Shown here piece by piece: positions 59,828 to 64,000 of a stretch of 64,000 nt of DNA. The notes beneath the pieces are model-generated. The model was not told where the DNA came from. It ran no database searches and worked only from the letters and a program-made list of their open reading frames with translations. Position 1 is the stretch's first letter. Each line of letters opens with the position of its first letter. The position numbers were made by a program, and so were the translations under genes. This stretch comes from Candidatus Phytoplasma pruni (GTDB taxonomy: Bacteria > Bacillota_I > Bacilli_A > Acholeplasmatales > Acholeplasmataceae), in NCBI RefSeq assembly GCF_001277135.1, contig NZ_LHCF01000001.1, forward strand, positions 1-64,000, given 5' to 3'.

Positions 59828-60763
59828 TTAAAATTTACGATTTTTTTCTTTCGTTTTAGGGTCCAAACAAACATAAAGTAATTCTAAAGCAATATTAAAG
59901 ACACTAATAAATAAAGCCAATAAGATGATAGAAGCGCGAATGACTGGGATATCTCTTTTAGTAAAAGATGTCATTATCAAAGAACCCACTCCGTCAATAT
60001 TAAAAATAGATTCTACTATTAAAGAACCACCTAACATAAAACTAAAAAGTAAGCCAATTTGGGCGATAATAGGCATTAAAGCGTTTTTTAAAACATGATG
60101 GAATAAAATATAAGTCGGCGTTAATCCTTTAGCGCGTGCTGCGACAATATAAGGTTGTTCTAAAATCTCAATGATATTATTTCTCGCCGTTCTAGCGATT
60201 AAAAAAGTTTGTCCCAAAACTAACGTACTGATAGGCAAAATCCAAGAAGAAGGACTTTCTAAACCAGAAATAGGGAATAACATCCAACGAAAACCTAAAA
60301 AATATTGCAAAAAGAAACCTATGATAAAACTAGGCGTGGAAATTATCAAAATAGAAAGTAAAAGTACGAAATAGTCTTTTTTACTGTTTTGATAATAAGC
60401 CGCAAACATGCCAGTCAAAATACCTAAAAAAGAGGCAATAAAAATGCTAATGATAGATAATGTTAAAGTAATAGCAAAAGGCGCCATAAATAAGTTAATA
60501 GCTTTTCGATCTCTTTGACTGTATGATTTGCCAAAATCAAATTTAAAAATAATCCCTGTCAAATAATCCCAAAATTGTTTATTTGCACTTTTATCTAACC
60601 CTAATTCTTGAGTTAATTTGGCTTTTTCTTCATAAGTACTGTCTTGCCCTAATAAAGCTTGTACCGGATCGGAAAAAAGCTTTAAAGCGAAAAAAATACT
60701 CACAATAACAAGCAAATAAATAAACATTGTATAAAATATTTTTTTCAAAGTATATTTAGCCAT
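59828..60763 (-). CDS. oppB: Oligopeptide ABC transporter permease OppB
   Basis: 311 residues, six membrane segments. N-terminal YTLKKIFYTMFIYLLVIVSI, ELGLDKS.. and the EAA loop YIVAARAKGLTPTYILFHHV are the OppB/DppB pattern. Between oppA and oppC. Confidence 0.93.
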   Translation of the reverse strand: MAKYTLKKIFYTMFIYLLVIVSIFFALKLFSDPVQALLGQDSTYEEKAKLTQELGLDKSANKQFWDYLTGIIFKFDFGKSYSQRDRKAINLFMAPFAITLTLSIISIFIASFLGILTGMFAAYYQNSKKDYFVLLLSILIISTPSFIIGFFLQYFLGFRWMLFPISGLESPSSWILPISTLVLGQTFLIARTARNNIIEILEQPYIVAARAKGLTPTYILFHHVLKNALMPIIAQIGLLFSFMLGGSLIVESIFNIDGVGSLIMTSFTKRDIPVIRASIILLALFISVFNIALELLYVCLDPKTKEKNRKF

Positions 60764-60868
60764 TTTGATACATACTTTCTATAACTTCATTTAGATTTGC
60801 TGCCATATATGCATTTCCATAAAGACATCTTTTTTCTTCTTAAGAAAAAGAAATCACAAATACATTTA

Positions 60869-62702
60869 TTATTCTTTAGTTTTAGCGATGCCTAACCAAT
60901 TAATATTACCGAAAGCATCCATTTCAAAGCCTTTAATTTTATCTCTGGTAATAGAAATTTTTTGTTGTTTAGAAAATAAAGGAACATAAACATAATTGTC
61001 TTTTAAAATGGTTTGTATTTGCTTTATTTTCTCTAGATATGAATTAGAACCTGTTTGGTATGTTTCTGTTTCTGAATGATTTTCTGTTTTTTGGGATGGT
61101 TTTTGTTCGATAGGAATATTATCTATTTCATCCAATAAAGCCCATACATCATTATTATTACCATTTTTGACGTTATTTTCATTTATATCTTGGTTTTTGA
61201 AGTTTTTAAAAGAAGATACATTCATAATACCATCTATCACTTCGCCTTCAACCCTTTTAAAACGTTCTTTTCCTGTGGAATCAGTATTAATTCGACCAAA
61301 ATATTGTTTTAAAACATAATGAGGATAAGTATTAGATAAACTATCACTAAAAGAAACTATGTCAAAATCTCCTTTTTGAGCTGTTACCAACATAGTGTTA
61401 AAATCATTCTTTTCCATTTCACATTGAAAACCTATCACTTCCAAAACGACTTGTAATTTAGATAAAAAGCGATTTCTCAATTTATTATCATCTTGAGTGA
61501 TTAATATTTTAATTTTTTTTTTATTTGCGGTTTGTTTTGCAATTCTGTTTTAAAACGATTTATTGTCGATTGATGATTTTGTTCTGCTTCGGCACTATCG
61601 ATTGGTTTTTTGTCTTCCATATTTCCGCCGATTAAACGAGGATCTGAAAAGGAATCGATTTCTTGATAATTCGTTCTTTCATCTTCATTTGTTTGGTTTT
61701 TTAATAATTCGTATAATATTTTTTTTTATTTGCCTGAATAATGTCATAAAGAATTTTTCTTGTATCGAAATTTAAAAGATCATTATTCAATAAGATAAAT
61801 TCTAAATTTAAAAATTCATTCTTTACTGTTTTTAAATGATTGATATTTTTATTTTGGATTTCAAAGATATTTTCATTTGTTGGTTCTATTAATATATCTA
61901 TATTCTCATTTCGCGTTGCTAAGAAACAAGTCGCAGAATTAGGATAATATTGAAAATGAATTTTGGCGATTTTCGGTTGTTGTTGTTTTTGAGGATGTTT
62001 GTCAAATAATTCTAATTGAACTGTTGTGTCGTTTTTGATGAGTTTTAATCGAAAAACCCCTAAGCCTATTGTTATTCCTTTATGAAAGTCTTTTTCACAC
62101 TCTTTTTGATTTATGACAAAAATTTTACTCAAATAAAATTCATTCATATTGTTTTTGTAATTGTTCAATGTAACAGTGAACTTATTGGGCTCATTTTTAA
62201 CTTTTTTGAAACTTTCTATATAACGGGCAGATTCTAAACCTAATTCTTTGGTCTTTTCCCAAGAATAAAGAATATCATCGACTGTTAAATCAACGCCATT
62301 ATGAAATTTAATATTGTCTTTTAACACATATTTTTTTTCTTTAGATGAAGAGTCTGAATAAGTTTTATCTTCATCTAAAATATTGCTTTCATAAGTGGTT
62401 TTTTCATATTTTTTATCCTCTGTTGGTTTAGTTTTAGCTATCAATAAAGGTTCATGGATTAAATTTCTTATTATATTATTATAAACAGTTCTGGAACCAA
62501 AATTATACATCCCAAAACCTTGTTGCATAGGAGCCGCTGTAGCGACATACAAAGTATCTGTCTTTTCTGAGTTATTTACTTTTTTACCGCTAAACGTGTA
62601 TAAAAAAGCTCCTATTAATAAAATTATCACCAAAAGAACAATAATAGATGTTTTTTTGTTTTTATTAATATATTTTAAAAATTTATTATCCTTTTTGACC
62701 AT
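60869..62702 (-). pseudogene. oppA: Oligopeptide-binding protein OppA, two frameshifts
   Basis: SBP_bac_5 family solute-binding protein. N-terminal uncleaved-type helix (SIIVLLVIILLIGAFLYTF) with no lipobox cysteine. LYVATAAPMQQGFGMYNFGS and the KFHNGVDLTVDDILYSWEKT block are typical. T9 (61719-61727) and T10 (61513-61522) runs split the gene into three frames. The middle one reads YELLKNQTNEDERTNYQEID and IGGNMEDKKPID. The last joins through KILITQDDNKL to the 60869 stop. Joined, about 610 residues. First gene of the opp operon. Confidence 0.85.
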
Positions 62703-62960
62703 AGAAATCTGTTACCTCATTTCTAAACTTTAAAATTAACAACAAAAAGCAAAAATTTTAAAGTTATTAAAAAACATCATGCGAATACGCCAAAAATGTC
62801 ATGAAAATGATAAAAAAAGATATTTATTATATTGATAATTTACCTATATTCAACTAAAAACTAATACAGATGAATTATTTTTTTATACCTTTATAATTGG
62901 AGGAAATAAATATATCGTTAAATATATTTACCATTCGTTTAATTCTTAATTTTTATATGA

Positions 62961-63034
62961 TGGAGGCCCTGAACGGATTTGAACCGATGATCAAGCTTTT
63001 GCAGAGCCACGCCTTACCACTTGGCTACAGGGCC
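62961..63034 (-). tRNA. tRNA-Cys (anticodon GCA)
   Basis: 74 bases including encoded CCA. Acceptor GGCCCTG pairs with CAGGGCC, followed by T. D arm GCC...GGC. Anticodon loop CTGCAAA gives GCA. T arm GGTTCAAATCC. Confidence 0.92.
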
Positions 63035-63047
63035 ATTTGTGCTTTAA

Positions 63048-63087
63048 CAAAATAAATAACTATTATAAATAATAGTTATTTATTTTG
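63048..63087 (-). terminator. Hairpin at the pepP end
   Basis: A perfect 18-bp A/T-rich stem (CAAAATAAATAACTATTA) with a 4-base loop, overlapping the stop codon. Confidence 0.55.
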
Positions 63088-64000
63088 TCATTAATTTTTC
63101 AATGTCATCTATTTCTTTAGGAATATTGTGAGTTAAATTAACATTACCGTTGGAACTAACTAAAACATCGTCTTCAACACGGATGCCTAAACTTAATTCT
63201 GGCAAGTATAAACCTGGTTCAATAGTGATAATGCTATTTTCCTTAATAGGTTCAAAAGAATTACCTACATCATGCACTTCTAAGCCTAAATAATGACCTA
63301 AACCATGATAACAATATTTATCAATAGATTCGTCTTTTTTTAAAAAACCTAATTCACTTAACCCGTCGCTTAAAATTTGTTTACCATATTGATTCATTTC
63401 AGCAAAAGTATATCCTGGTTTAATCCATTCAATAGTTTTTTTATTCGCTTTTAAAACAATTTCATAAATTTGTTTTTGTTGAGGGGTGAATTTTCCACTA
63501 GCAGGAAAACAACGAGAAACATCAGAAGTATAATTTTGATAACGAACCCCACAATCTATCAAAACTAAATCATTTGCGCCAATAGGGCTCTTTTGTTGGT
63601 TATAATGCAAAATAGTCGCGTTATTACCAGAAGCCACAATAGTGTGAAAAGAGTTGGTTGCGCCATGACTTTCTAAAACATAATGATAAAAAGCCGATAT
63701 TTCGTATTCATATAATCCAGGTTGCATTTTTTGCGCTATTCCCTCTAAAGCTGTTTTATTTAAAGCAATAGCTTGTTGAATTAAAGCGATTTCTTCTGGT
63801 TTTTTAGTGATCCTTAAATCTGCTACCAAATGACAATGATCCTTTATTCTTAAAAAAGGATAATTTGTTTGGATTAAATTAGCCATTTTTAAAGATACAG
63901 ACAGATTGTCTTTTAATTTAAATTTGGATAAATCTAAATAAATATTTTCCATATAACCAAATTTACTAATTTTCACAGTATTTAATAAAGAAAATACAAG
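63080..64000 (-). CDS. pepP: Xaa-Pro aminopeptidase (M24B), truncated by the window end
   Basis: Cleaves the first residue from peptides with proline second; it would work on Opp-imported peptides. The M24 metal ligands are visible: LIDCGVRY and SDVSRCF (two Asp), HGLGHYLGLEVHD (His), TIEPGLYLP and RVEDDV (two Glu). The frame is open to the window edge and beyond the GTG at 63976, so the N-terminal part of the creatinase-like domain lies outside. Confidence 0.92.
   Translation of the reverse strand, partial: LVFSLLNTVKISKFGYMENIYLDLSKFKLKDNLSVSLKMANLIQTNYPFLRIKDHCHLVADLRITKKPEEIALIQQAIALNKTALEGIAQKMQPGLYEYEISAFYHYVLESHGATNSFHTIVASGNNATILHYNQQKSPIGANDLVLIDCGVRYQNYTSDVSRCFPASGKFTPQQKQIYEIVLKANKKTIEWIKPGYTFAEMNQYGKQILSDGLSELGFLKKDESIDKYCYHGLGHYLGLEVHDVGNSFEPIKENSIITIEPGLYLPELSLGIRVEDDVLVSSNGNVNLTHNIPKEIDDIEKLMTK

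Overview
The window looks like a chromosome segment of a 'Candidatus Phytoplasma' (a wall-less plant and insect parasite). It is very AT-rich. UGA is a stop and tryptophan is UGG, unlike Mycoplasma and Spiroplasma. Gene content fits: Opp-type peptide import, pyruvate dehydrogenase, lower glycolysis, no wall genes, phytoplasma-type DUF2963 proteins, FtsH-family duplications and decaying mobile-unit-like islands.

Layout. 1-1.3 kb: remnants of a Panacea (DUF4065) gene and a DUF2963 gene. 1.3-9.2 kb (minus): priA, rbfA, infB, rnpM/ylxR, nusA, tRNA-Leu, fakA-like. 9.2-12.8 kb (minus): an FtsH C-terminal fragment and an 800-residue FtsH-like protein with dead catalytic motifs. 13.2-20.1 kb (plus): SipW-type signal peptidase, a XerC-dUTPase fused frame, rpsB-tsf-pyrH-frr-cdsA, rpmB. 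20.4-22.1 kb: small membrane ORFs and a YqaJ-type exonuclease. 22.1-32.4 kb (minus): tatD, pdhA-pdhB-split E2-lpd, then eno-gpmI-pyk. 32.6-38.3 kb (minus): YitT-family protein, an SMC-like ATPase with a DUF4194 partner (JetC/JetB of Wadjet/MksBEF type, with no JetA or JetD nearby), and a Cof-type HAD phosphatase.

38.3-50.1 kb is an accessory island of decayed genes. It holds a minus-strand set built around a membrane-anchored AAA+ ATPase, an HNH-type pseudogene, rluB/rsuA, a secreted protein with a pre-toxin-like segment overlapping a small membrane gene, and an ORF-less group II intron with a second degraded copy. 50.1-54.1 kb: ychF and ileS. 54.1-56.2 kb: a terminator array and a decayed DUF2963/coiled-coil gene. 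56.2-64 kb (minus): rpsO, a c-di-AMP receptor (DarA/PstA), oppA-B-C-F-D, tRNA-Cys and a pepP-like M24 peptidase running off the end.

Many reading frames, including essential ones (rpsO, gpmI, oppA, oppD, priA, tatD), are broken by a one-base change at or near an A/T run. Sequencing or assembly error, slippage and true decay cannot be separated here. Each broken gene is annotated at full reconstructed extent with the break position.
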